Shown: positions 43,155 through 50,715 of the stretch, in pieces
Layout of the letters: the number at the start of each line of letters is the position of its first letter
Numbering within the stretch: position 1 is the stretch's first letter
From: Thermobifida cellulosilytica TB100
GTDB taxonomy: Bacteria; Actinomycetota; Actinomycetes; Streptosporangiales; Streptosporangiaceae
Length of the DNA stretch: 64,000 nt
NCBI RefSeq assembly: GCF_001517975.1
Contig: NZ_KQ950181.1
Location: 310,060-374,059, forward strand
Reading direction: 5' to 3'
The notes under the pieces: generated by a model
Database searches by the model: none
What the model was told of the DNA's origin: nothing
What the model saw: the letters and a program-made list of their open reading frames with translations, nothing else
Program-made: the position numbers and the translations under genes

Positions 43155-44023
43155 CCCTCTACCAGGTCGTCGGAGGCACCTACCGGGACGACGTCTACCG
43201 GCTCGACTCCGCCTTCGAGTTCGACGTGAGCCTCAACGCCCGCGCGCACGAGAGCTCCCCCGGCGGCCCGGGACTGTGCCTGGCGGTCGCGCTGCGCCGC
43301 CTCGGCGCCGACGTCCTCCTGGACACCGTGGTCGGCGACGGCCCCGACACCCGGGCGGCGCTGGAGGTGCTGGCCGCGGAGGGCGTCCGGGTCCGCGCGC
43401 GGCACAGCCCCGGCCCCCTCGACCACTCCGTCACCCTGATCGACGCGGGACTGGACTCGGTGGTGGCCACCCACCGGTCGCAGCCGCGTCCGGTGCTCGA
43501 CCGGGTGGACCCCGGCGCCGACGTCGTCCTCGTCTGCTCGCCCACGGTGCTGCGGGGCCTGGCCGCACGGCTGGAGGGGCGGCGGATCGTGCTGCACCCC
43601 CACGCCCAGCAGTGCCGCGAACTGTGCGCCCTGCCCCGGCAGGAGCGCGCGGCCCTGCTCGGCGCGGTCGACCTCCTGGTGGTCAACGAGCACGAGTACG
43701 ACCTGATCGCGCCGCTGCCCGAGATCGGCGCCGTCCCCGCGCTCGTCGTCACCCGCGGCCCCCGCGGCAGCACGCTGCTGACCGCGGACGGCGCGCGCGT
43801 CGAACGCCCCGCCTCGCCCACCGCGACACCCCCGGTCAACACCAACGGCGCGGGCGAGGCGTTCACCGCGGCCCTGCTGGCGGCACGGGACGCGGGACAC
43901 GACTGGCCCCGGGCGCTGGAGCTGGCGGCGGACCACGCCGGACGCCACGTCGCGGAGGCCGCCTCGCTGGGCTTCCCCCGAACCCGGATCGCAGCCCCGA
44001 TCCACCTTGGAGCACACCCATGA
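43151..44023 (+). CDS. PfkB/ribokinase-family sugar kinase, atypical active site
   Basis: 290 residues from GTG 43151 (GTGA overlap with the glycosyltransferase). YQVVGGTYRDDVYR and SSPGGPGLCLAVALRRLGADV give the PfkB N-terminal Gly-Gly signature; LVVNEHEYDLI and ALVVTRGPRGSTLL are typical core pieces. The second signature, normally DTxGAGD with the catalytic Asp, reads NTNGAGEAF: the base is E236 and the first Asp is Asn. With the downstream HldC-type gene it mirrors the split kinase/nucleotidyltransferase of ADP-heptose synthesis, so a heptose- or similar sugar-phosphate kinase is likely. Activity with Glu at this position needs testing; a non-catalytic role is possible. Confidence 0.82.
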   Translation: MTLYQVVGGTYRDDVYRLDSAFEFDVSLNARAHESSPGGPGLCLAVALRRLGADVLLDTVVGDGPDTRAALEVLAAEGVRVRARHSPGPLDHSVTLIDAGLDSVVATHRSQPRPVLDRVDPGADVVLVCSPTVLRGLAARLEGRRIVLHPHAQQCRELCALPRQERAALLGAVDLLVVNEHEYDLIAPLPEIGAVPALVVTRGPRGSTLLTADGARVERPASPTATPPVNTNGAGEAFTAALLAARDAGHDWPRALELAADHAGRHVAEAASLGFPRTRIAAPIHLGAHP

Positions 44024-44601
44024 ACAACCGCCCCACCGTCGCGGTGGTGGACCGATGCAGCCTGTACGCCCAGAGCGTGGCCGCCTGGCTCCGGCAGTTG
44101 GGACTGGCCGCCACCGGGCACCACGACGTCTCCGACGGGGTCGACTGGAACGGCTACGACGTGGTGGTCATGAACGTCGCCTACCCGGGCAGCGCCGGGC
44201 TCGTGGCCCGGCTGGCCGCCTCGGGCGGCCCCGCCACGATCGTCGTCGGCTCCGGCGAACGCCACGAGTCCGTGGTCCGGTGCCTTCAGGCCGGGGCCGC
44301 GGGCTTCGTCTCGGCGACCGAGTCCATCGACAGCCTGGCCGCGGCGATCACCGAGACGGCCCGCCGCGGCAGCCTCGGCGGCAGGCGGCTCACCTCGCGG
44401 CAGACCCAGGTGCTCGCCCTGATCGCGGCCGGCCGCTCCAACCGGGAGATCGCCGTCCGGCTGGGCATCCGGCTGCACACCGTCAAGAACCACGTCCACG
44501 CCATCCTGGAGAAGCTGGAGGCGGGCAGCCGGGCCGAGGCCGCGGCGCGCTTCGTGGGAGCGGCGGGCCTGGCCCGCACGGCCGCCTGGAGCCACCGGTG
44601 A
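44020..44601 (+). CDS. Atypical LuxR-family response regulator (no phosphoacceptor Asp)
   Basis: 193 residues from ATG 44020 (ATGA overlap). The N-terminal receiver-like domain has VAVVDRCSLYAQSVAAWL, but the expected phosphoacceptor reads N52 (DVVVMNVAYPGS) and the acidic pair is reduced to one Asp (D11). The C-terminal LuxR helix-turn-helix is intact (LTSRQTQVLALIAAGRSNREIAVRLGIRLHTVKNH region). Such regulators work without phosphorylation and often bind pathway products. Being inside the sugar operon, it probably autoregulates the cluster. It resembles the minus-strand regulator at 46.9 kb. Confidence 0.88.
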   Translation: MNNRPTVAVVDRCSLYAQSVAAWLRQLGLAATGHHDVSDGVDWNGYDVVVMNVAYPGSAGLVARLAASGGPATIVVGSGERHESVVRCLQAGAAGFVSATESIDSLAAAITETARRGSLGGRRLTSRQTQVLALIAAGRSNREIAVRLGIRLHTVKNHVHAILEKLEAGSRAEAAARFVGAAGLARTAAWSHR

Positions 44602-45086
44602 GCCGGCCGCGCACGGACAAGGTGGTCGACCTCGCGGAGTTCGCGCAGACCGCCGAGCGGGCGCGCGCGGCGGGCCGCACCGTCGCCCTGTGCCACGGCT
44701 GCTTCGACCTGCTGCACGTGGGGCACGTCCACCACTTCGACCAGGCGTCCCGCCTCGCCGACGTGCTGCTCGTCAGCGTCAGCGCCGACAGCGTCTGCGC
44801 CAAGGGGCCGGGACGCCCCGCCTTCACCCTGGACGAGCGCATGGCGGTGATCGCCGCACTGGAGGCGGTCGACCGGGTGTGCGCGGCCCCCGGCCCCACC
44901 GCGATCGAAGTGATCAGGGCGGTGCGCCCGCACCTGTACGTCAAGGGCCCCGACTACCGGCACTGCCCCGGGGCGCGGCTGCGCGCCGAGGCGGCGGTCG
45001 TCGAGGAGCTCGGGGGGCGCCTGGTCCACACCGACGACCGTGTCACCTCCTCCTCGACGGAGCTGTTTCGGAGGTTCCATGTCTGA
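44598..45086 (+). CDS. HldC/RfaE2-type cytidylyltransferase-like nucleotidyltransferase
   Basis: 162 residues from GTG 44598 (GTGA overlap). LCHGCFDLLHVGHVHHFDQA contains the nucleotide-binding HxGH motif; LLVSVSADSVCAKGPGRPAF, RPHLYVKGPDY and the closing SSSTELFRRF match D-glycero-D-manno-heptose-1-phosphate adenylyltransferases. The enzyme would activate the sugar 1-phosphate with ATP or another NTP. Together with the PfkB kinase and epimerase it suggests a nucleotide-activated heptose or related sugar. No sedoheptulose-phosphate isomerase (GmhA) or phosphatase (GmhB) homologue is beside it, although the HAD gene at 47.6 kb could supply phosphatase activity. Confidence 0.88.
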   Translation: MSRPRTDKVVDLAEFAQTAERARAAGRTVALCHGCFDLLHVGHVHHFDQASRLADVLLVSVSADSVCAKGPGRPAFTLDERMAVIAALEAVDRVCAAPGPTAIEVIRAVRPHLYVKGPDYRHCPGARLRAEAAVVEELGGRLVHTDDRVTSSSTELFRRFHV

Positions 45087-46086
45087 CACTTCTTCCTCCG
45101 CCCGCCCCGCCCCCGCCGGCCTGCGGGTGCTGGTGACGGGCGGCTGCGGGTTCATCGGCAGCCACGTGGTGCGCGGGCTCGCCGAGGCGGGCGCCGAGGT
45201 GACCGTCCTGGACACCCTGGACGGCTACGGGTTCGACTACGGCGCCCGCTTCGGCGTCCGGGAGCGGGCGCGGATCGTCCGGGGCGACGCCGCCGACCCC
45301 GACGTCGTGCGGCCGCTGGTCGCCGAGGCCGACGCGGTGGTGCACGCGGCCGCGTGCGCGGACGTGGCCGCCTGCACCAGGGACCCGCGGCGCGACTTCG
45401 CCAGCATGGCGGCGACGCAGACGGTGCTGGAGGCGGCACGCGACGCGTCCCTGCAACGCCTGGTCATCGCCTCCTCGGCGCAGGTCTACGGGGACCGCCC
45501 CCACGACGGGTCCCGTTTCCGGGAGGGCGACCCGCTGGGGGAGCCGGGGCTGTTCTACGCCAACTCCAAGACGTGGTCGGAGCGGCAGGCCCGCCTCTAC
45601 GGGAAGCTGTTCGGCGTCCCGGTCACCGTGCTGCGCTACTTCAGCGTCTACGGGCCCCACCAGGTGCCCAAGCAGGGCAGCCACAGCTGGTGCGCGGCGA
45701 TCTTCGCGATGCGGGCGCTCAAAGGGCTGCCTCTGGTGGTCCACGGCGACGGCTCCCAGGTCCGCGACCTGGTGTCGGTGGCCGACGTGGCGGGCGCCAC
45801 GATCGCGGCCCTGACGGCTCCCGGGGCGGTGGGGGCCACGGTGAACGTGGGGACCGGAAGGGCCACGTCGATCGCCGAGCTGGCACGGCAGGTGGCCGGG
45901 CTGGTCCCGGGGACCACGGTCGAGTTCGGCCCCCGCCCCGCGGGGGACCCCCAGGGGGCCGCCGCCGACGTCACGCTGATGCGCGAGCTGCTGGGGTGGT
46001 CCGACTGGGTCGACCTGCGCCGAGGGCTGGCCGACTACCTCGACTGGGTCGACGCCAACCCCGACCTGGTCCCGGAGTGGCTGTGA
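45079..46086 (+). CDS. NAD-dependent nucleotide-sugar epimerase/dehydratase (extended SDR)
   Basis: 335 residues from ATG 45079, preceded by CGGAGG; 8-nt overlap with the preceding gene. VLVTGGCGFIGSHVVRGLAE is the dinucleotide loop, VIASSAQVYGD the catalytic Ser, and YANSKTWSE the Tyr-x3-Lys pair. RYFSVYGPHQ and a C-terminal region with VNVGTGRATSIAELA are typical of UDP-glucose 4-epimerase-like SDRs acting on NDP-sugars. It probably modifies the sugar made by the kinase/nucleotidyltransferase pair before transfer by the glycosyltransferase. Confidence 0.9.
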   Translation: MSDTSSSARPAPAGLRVLVTGGCGFIGSHVVRGLAEAGAEVTVLDTLDGYGFDYGARFGVRERARIVRGDAADPDVVRPLVAEADAVVHAAACADVAACTRDPRRDFASMAATQTVLEAARDASLQRLVIASSAQVYGDRPHDGSRFREGDPLGEPGLFYANSKTWSERQARLYGKLFGVPVTVLRYFSVYGPHQVPKQGSHSWCAAIFAMRALKGLPLVVHGDGSQVRDLVSVADVAGATIAALTAPGAVGATVNVGTGRATSIAELARQVAGLVPGTTVEFGPRPAGDPQGAAADVTLMRELLGWSDWVDLRRGLADYLDWVDANPDLVPEWL

Positions 46087-46703
46087 CCATGCGGGCCCCC
46101 TGGGAGAGCCGCAGGGCGGGGGACGCGCAACCGCACCGCAGGAGCATTCCCCCCGAGTACTTCGAGGAGCGCTACGCCGCCTCCGCCGACCCGTGGCGGC
46201 TGGCCGAGCGCTGGTACGAACAGCGCAAGTACGCGCTGACGCTGGCCAGCCTGCCCCGGCCCCGCTACGCGTCCTGCTACGAGCCGGCCTGCTCCATCGG
46301 AGAGCTGACGCTGCGGTTGGCCGAGCGCTGCGACCGGCTGCTGGCGGTGGACGCCACCGCCGCGGCGGTCGCCACCGCCGCGGCGCGGACCGCGCACCTG
46401 CCGCACGTCCGGGTGGAGCGTGCGGCGCTCCCCGACGACCTGCCCGACCAGACGTTCGACCTGGTCGTCCTCTCGGAGTTCCTCTACTACTTCGCCCTGC
46501 CCGACCTGGAACGGGTCGTCGAGGGCGTGGTCGACCGCCTCCGGCCGGGCGGCCACCTGGTGTGCGTGCACCACCGGTCGGCCAGCGCGGAGCGCTGGGA
46601 CGGCTTCAACACCCACCAGGCGGTGGTCGAGAAGGCCGGGCTCGCCCGTCTGGCCCACCACGACGACGTGGAATTCGTGCTGGACGTCCTGGAGGCGCCG
46701 TGA
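46083..46703 (+). CDS. NodS-like SAM-dependent methyltransferase
   Basis: 206 residues from GTG 46083 (GTGA overlap with the epimerase gene); an ATG two codons later is also possible. PPEYFEERYAASADPWRL and YEQRKYALTLASLPR form the characteristic NodS-type N-terminus; YEPACSIGELTLRLAERC is motif I (with Ser/Cys replacing the usual Gly), LLAVDATAAAV the acidic loop and FDLVVLSEFLYYF motif IV. NodS-type enzymes N- or O-methylate sugars or lipo-oligosaccharides, in line with a sugar-decorating role here. Last gene of the coupled chain. Confidence 0.88.
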   Translation: MTMRAPWESRRAGDAQPHRRSIPPEYFEERYAASADPWRLAERWYEQRKYALTLASLPRPRYASCYEPACSIGELTLRLAERCDRLLAVDATAAAVATAAARTAHLPHVRVERAALPDDLPDQTFDLVVLSEFLYYFALPDLERVVEGVVDRLRPGGHLVCVHHRSASAERWDGFNTHQAVVEKAGLARLAHHDDVEFVLDVLEAP

Positions 46704-46723
46704 TCGAATTCCAGGACCCTGGG

Positions 46724-46820
46724 GCCGGGGCACTTTTCGGAAAAGAGGAGAGAGAAACGGGGGCGGGTAACGGGAGGAACCGTTCTTCCCCGGAAGAAGA
46801 AAATTGTACCGTGCCCCGGC
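46724..46820. terminator. Possible terminator region between convergent genes
   Basis: GCCGGGGCAC (46724-46733) can pair with GTGCCCCGGC (46811-46820), enclosing a 77-nt A/G-rich loop that itself holds the small hairpin TTCTTCCCCGGAAGAA. It lies between the methyltransferase and the minus-strand regulator. Confidence 0.4.
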
Positions 46821-46867
46821 GGGGGAGTGGGACGGAAGGGCGATCGGGAACGGAGGTCCGAACCGGT

Positions 46868-47521
46868 TCAGCGCCTTCGGTGCGGCGTGTGCGGAAGCGG
46901 CCAGCCCAGCAGCTCCCGGGCACGCTCCGCGGCTTCCGCCCTGCGTTTCACGCCGAGCTTGCGCAGGATGTTGTGGACGTGGTTTTTGACGGTGCGCACC
47001 TCGATGACCAGGGTGCGCGCGATTTCCTGGTTGGACGCCCCCTCGGCGATCAGGGTGAGCACCTCGCACTCGCGTGGGGTGAGCCGCACCGGCGGGGTGC
47101 ACCGCGGGATCCGCTCCGACAGCGTCCGGATGTGCTGCCACAGCGTGAACGCGATCTGCGGCGTGCAGACCAGTTCTCCGCGGACCGCGGCGTAGGCGCT
47201 GTTGAGAAGCTGGTCGAACTCCCCGGTGATGGGGAAGTAGCCGGAGGCTCCGGCCTCCGCGAGCGGGATGATCTCGGCGGGGTCCTCCTCCACCCCCAGC
47301 GCGATGGTGGGAAAGGGGTGCTCCGCGAGGCTCCTGATGATTTTGGCACTGTCCTTCAACAGAGCATTGATCAGTGCCACGTCAAATTTTTCTTTTTCAA
47401 CTACCCTGCCCACCTCCCGGGTGGAGGTGAGCATGACGTCGGTTACTCGGGAGTCTCCTCTCAAGCGTCGGGCCAGGGGCTCCGCGTACAGAGGTGCATC
47501 GTCGATCAGAAGCAGACGCAC
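46868..47521 (-). CDS. Atypical LuxR-family response regulator (no phosphoacceptor Asp)
   Basis: 217 residues. The acidic pair D7-D8 is kept (LLLIDDAPLYAEPLARRL), but the phosphoacceptor position is N52 (FDVALINALLKDS). The receiver half is also less G+C-rich than its neighbours. The LuxR domain is intact (LTPRECEVLTLIAEGASNQE, then TVKNHVHNILRKLGVKRR). It is similar in layout to the regulator at 44.0 kb and divergent from the HAD gene across 65 bp. Probable phosphorylation-independent regulator of the cluster. Confidence 0.9.
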   Translation of the reverse strand: MRLLLIDDAPLYAEPLARRLRGDSRVTDVMLTSTREVGRVVEKEKFDVALINALLKDSAKIIRSLAEHPFPTIALGVEEDPAEIIPLAEAGASGYFPITGEFDQLLNSAYAAVRGELVCTPQIAFTLWQHIRTLSERIPRCTPPVRLTPRECEVLTLIAEGASNQEIARTLVIEVRTVKNHVHNILRKLGVKRRAEAAERARELLGWPLPHTPHRRR

Positions 47522-47586
47522 AGAATCCTCTCACCCCATTGGTCCGGCAGTCCGGCAGCCGGATCTTGTTAATTTTCTGGGAAATT

Positions 47587-48378
47587 ATGGTTAAAAGTGT
47601 CGAAGAAGTCCATATTTGGACGATTTCTTCCCCCGGTTTGGTCCTGTGGGATATCGACAACACGCTCGTCAGCACCACCGACTACGACCGGCACGCCTAT
47701 CGGACAGTCGTGAAACGGCTGACCGGGCGTGACGCGGCAGCCCTCCCCCCCTCCGGAGCCGGACGGAGCGAACACGCCACCCTCCGCGAACTGCTGCGGG
47801 CCAACGGGGTCACCGGTACCGACCTCGACCGGCTGCTCCCCGACGCGACCGCGCTGCTGCGCCGCCTGCTCACCCGCGACCCCGCGGGCATGCGCGCGGC
47901 GGGAAGGGTGCTCCCCGGAGCCCCCGAAGCCATGGAAGCGGTGGCCCGCCTGACCGGAGCGGTCGGCGTGGCCACCGGAAACCTGCGGGAGGTGGCCCGG
48001 GCCAAACTCCGCGCCTTCGGACTCGACCACCTCGTCGACTGGCGGCTCAGCGGCTGCGCCGAGGACGGCGCCACCAAGACGCAGCTCGTCCGGCACGTAC
48101 AGCGCAACGCCGCACGCCTCGGCCTCGGCTCCTTCTCCCGCCGCACCACCGTGCTGATCGGCGACGCCCGCACGGACGCCGCCGCGGGCGGCGACGGAGC
48201 CGCCGCCGTCCTGGGCGTCACCACCGGCAGGACCGACCGGGAAGCGCTGAAGGCGGCCGGCGCCGACCTGGTCCTCGCCGACCTGTCCGACACCGCCGCG
48301 GTCGTCGCGGCCGTCCGCCGCCTCCTCACCGCCTCCGGACAGCACCCGTCGGAGCGGCCCAGCGGGCTCCCGGCCTGA
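47587..48378 (+). CDS. HAD-superfamily hydrolase
   Basis: 263 residues from ATG 47587. VLWDIDNTLVSTT gives the catalytic DxDxT motif, GVATGNLREVARAKL motif II, and TVLIGDARTDAAAG motif IV with its acidic residues. This is the phosphoglycolate phosphatase-like subgroup. As the neighbouring genes make a sugar phosphate, it could be the missing sugar-bisphosphate phosphatase; that is inference. Start choice is uncertain because the ribosome-binding site (GGGAAA) is weak. The membrane protein follows 47 bp downstream. Confidence 0.85.
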   Translation: MVKSVEEVHIWTISSPGLVLWDIDNTLVSTTDYDRHAYRTVVKRLTGRDAAALPPSGAGRSEHATLRELLRANGVTGTDLDRLLPDATALLRRLLTRDPAGMRAAGRVLPGAPEAMEAVARLTGAVGVATGNLREVARAKLRAFGLDHLVDWRLSGCAEDGATKTQLVRHVQRNAARLGLGSFSRRTTVLIGDARTDAAAGGDGAAAVLGVTTGRTDREALKAAGADLVLADLSDTAAVVAAVRRLLTASGQHPSERPSGLPA

Positions 48379-48425
48379 CCCGACCCCCGACCAGGAACAC
48401 CCCGACCCAAAGGAGAGGCACCACC

Positions 48426-49391
48426 ATGACCCAGACAGGATCCGAGACCACGCCCGTCCCCGCCGCCGCGCCCGGCCTGCCGCGGCGGCGGTGGCTCATA
48501 GCCGCACTCAGCGCCCTCGCCGGCGCGCTGCTCACGTCGCTGTGGTCCTTCGAGTTCGTCGACAGCGTCATCGGCGACAACGTCGCCAACACCCTGCTCG
48601 GCTACGACGCCAAGGAGACACCGATCAGCGGACTCCTGGCAGGCACGGCCTTCGCCTTCGTCACCGGGCTCGCCGGAACGTTCACCGCCTGCAACATCGC
48701 GGTGTTCGGCGCGATCGCGCCCATGGCCCACACCGCGGGCCTCGCCGACGGCAGGGGACACCTGGCCCCGCGCCCCGGAGTCGCCGCCTCCCTGCGCCCC
48801 GTCGGCTGGCTCGCCCTCGGCACGGTGGCCGTCTCCGCCGTCTACGGCGTGATCGGCGTACTCCTCGGCGACCGGCTGCCCCAGTTGTCCGAGGCGACCC
48901 TCGCCTCGGGGGTCCCGGTGCGGCTGGTGCAGGCCTCGATCACCTTCGGACTGATCGGCCTGGCCTTCAGCTACCTCGGACTGGCCGCACTGCGCCTGGT
49001 CCCCGACCCCTTCCACGCCCTGGCGCCCCGGTTCCCCAACGCGCGGCTGGTGGCCATCGGCGCCCTGGTCGGAGGCTTCCTCGTCGGCCGCCCCTTCCCC
49101 CTGTTCCGGGCGATGTTCGAGTACGCGGTCGAGACCGGAAACCCGCTCTACGGCGCCGGGGTCTTCGTCTTGCAATCGCTCGGCAACATCACCGTCGTGG
49201 TCGTGCTGTTCCTCGCCCTGGTGTACGGCACCCGCGGCCGCTTCGTCGCCTGGCTGACCGCGCAACCGGAACGCGTCGCCACCCTCACCGCAGTCTCCTT
49301 CATCACCGTGGGCGCCTTCACCGTCCTGTACTGGACCCTGCGGGTGCCGTCGATGTTCGGATTCGGCTGGTACCCGATCGTGCACTGGTGA
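48426..49391 (+). CDS. Polytopic membrane protein, possibly CcdA/DsbD-like
   Basis: 321 residues with about eight hydrophobic helices. The segment FAFVTGLAGTFTACNIAVFG places a Cys in a membrane helix in a way reminiscent of CcdA/DsbD-type electron-transfer proteins, but only this single Cys is visible, so thiol exchange is doubtful. ATG 48426 follows AAAGGAGAGG. It is probably co-transcribed with the HAD gene. An exporter or redox role for the cluster is speculative. Confidence 0.7.
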   Translation: MTQTGSETTPVPAAAPGLPRRRWLIAALSALAGALLTSLWSFEFVDSVIGDNVANTLLGYDAKETPISGLLAGTAFAFVTGLAGTFTACNIAVFGAIAPMAHTAGLADGRGHLAPRPGVAASLRPVGWLALGTVAVSAVYGVIGVLLGDRLPQLSEATLASGVPVRLVQASITFGLIGLAFSYLGLAALRLVPDPFHALAPRFPNARLVAIGALVGGFLVGRPFPLFRAMFEYAVETGNPLYGAGVFVLQSLGNITVVVVLFLALVYGTRGRFVAWLTAQPERVATLTAVSFITVGAFTVLYWTLRVPSMFGFGWYPIVHW

Positions 49392-49480
49392 GCAGGCAGC
49401 ACCGCCGGGGCCTCCGGACCGGGCCTCCACCCGGAGCCCGCCGGGGCCCCGGTCCCGCCCTGCGGCGGCGGACGCGCCGT

Positions 49481-50007
49481 TCATCCGCGGGCACCGTGCA
49501 GGTTGCGGAGCAGGCCGATCTCCGCGACGTTCTTGGTCAGTTCGACGTTGACCCAGCCGGCGACGTCGGCCAGGGTCTGCCCCCCGCCCCAGGGCAGGGC
49601 CGCGGTCCGCTCCGTGGAGTCCAGATCCGCGTCGGTGAGACCGGACAGGCAGGAACACCACTGCTCCCGCAGCCCGCGCAGCCAGTCGGCCGCGGCGGCG
49701 GCACTGCCCGACCACCCGGTCTCCTCCCGCTCCGGGGCGCCCGAGCCGAAGCAGTGGCCCAGCACGGTCGTCCACCAGAAACCGATGTGCCAGGTCAACC
49801 AGCCGATGGTCACGGCGGGCACCGGATCGGGTTCGGGAACCTGCCAGTCGGCCCGCCACCTGCCGTGCGCGTCGGGGCGCACCGTCCAGCAGTGCGGCGC
49901 GGGCCGCCACAGGCACACCTCGTCGTCGAGGCCGTCCAGGTGGTATCCAACAGCGCCCAGGCAGTGTCGAGTTGGCGCAGCAGCAGGTCAACACGGGATA
50001 CCGGCAC
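49481..50007 (-). pseudogene. DinB-family protein, apparently frameshifted
   Basis: The last 145 codons (49481-49918) encode a DinB-like four-helix protein (WLTWHIGFWWTTVLGHCFG with metal-binding His, ADVAGWVNVELTKNVAEIG). The natural N-terminus lies in another frame: from GTG 50007 it reads VPVSRVDLLLRQLDTAWALL, and the continuation YHLDGLDDEVCLWRP is only found one frame over. Joining them requires one extra G near 49947-49948. The frameshift is real or a sequencing error. Function of the family: metal-dependent thiol transferase or unknown. Confidence 0.7.
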
Positions 50008-50067
50008 CCCAGGAGAATGCCACCGGCGGCCGCTCCGGGGCCACCGATTTTTCCGCCGCGCGGTGGC

Positions 50068-50448
50068 TCAGCGCTCCCCGGCCAGGCGGGACCGCAGTTC
50101 TTCCAGGTCGGAGAGGAACCACAACTGTCCGCCCCGGTTGCTCTCGCGGACGAAGTCGCGCAGCGCGCTGCTCTGCGCGACGTGGTGGGAGACGTCGCCG
50201 AGCACCGCCAGGCCGATGCGGTAGTTGACGAACTTCTGCACGATGCCCCCGGCGACGCGGCTGCGCAGCCGGAAGAAGTCGTCGGTGAGCCGTTCCACCG
50301 GGAGGGCGACCCAGGCGGCGCCCTGGTACAGGGCGTTGCCGACCAGGTCGGTGGCCTCGCGCTCGCCCCGCACCGGTTCGCCGTCGGCGGTGCACACGAA
50401 GACGGGGACGTCACCGAGAAGCTGGAGGGTGTCGGCCACGGGAAGCAC
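50068..50448 (-). CDS. DUF4180 protein
   Basis: 126 residues starting VLPVADTLQLLGDVPVF at GTG 50448 (a GTG three codons later is also possible). ATDLVGNALYQGAAWVALPVERL, FFRLRSRVAGGIVQKFVNYRIGLAVLGD and GGQLWFLSDLEELRSRL match DUF4180. Small cytosolic protein of unknown function, single gene. Confidence 0.82.
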   Translation of the reverse strand: MLPVADTLQLLGDVPVFVCTADGEPVRGEREATDLVGNALYQGAAWVALPVERLTDDFFRLRSRVAGGIVQKFVNYRIGLAVLGDVSHHVAQSSALRDFVRESNRGGQLWFLSDLEELRSRLAGER

Positions 50449-50715
50449 CTTTCACCGGAGCGGACGGCAGGGGCGCGGCGGAACCGCCTCGCCCCGCCGA
50501 TGCTAGACCGGCCCCCGGCCGGTGTCACCCGATTTACCGGCCGGTGCGGCGGAACGGAGAACAGCAGGTCCGGGCGGGACGAACCGCGGCCTCGGCAGCC
50601 GCGACCGGCACGTCCCGCCGCACCACCGGCTGCACGACCGGGCGCACCGGCTGGCGCCCCTGGAGCGGACCTCCGGTGTACCGGTCGCCATCCGGCGCTG
50701 ACCCCGGACCGGCGG

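Noticed and set aside
47697-50528. 943-codon minus-strand frame
   Set aside because: Crosses several real genes on both strands; only the DUF4180 and DinB regions have real coding content, in other frames.
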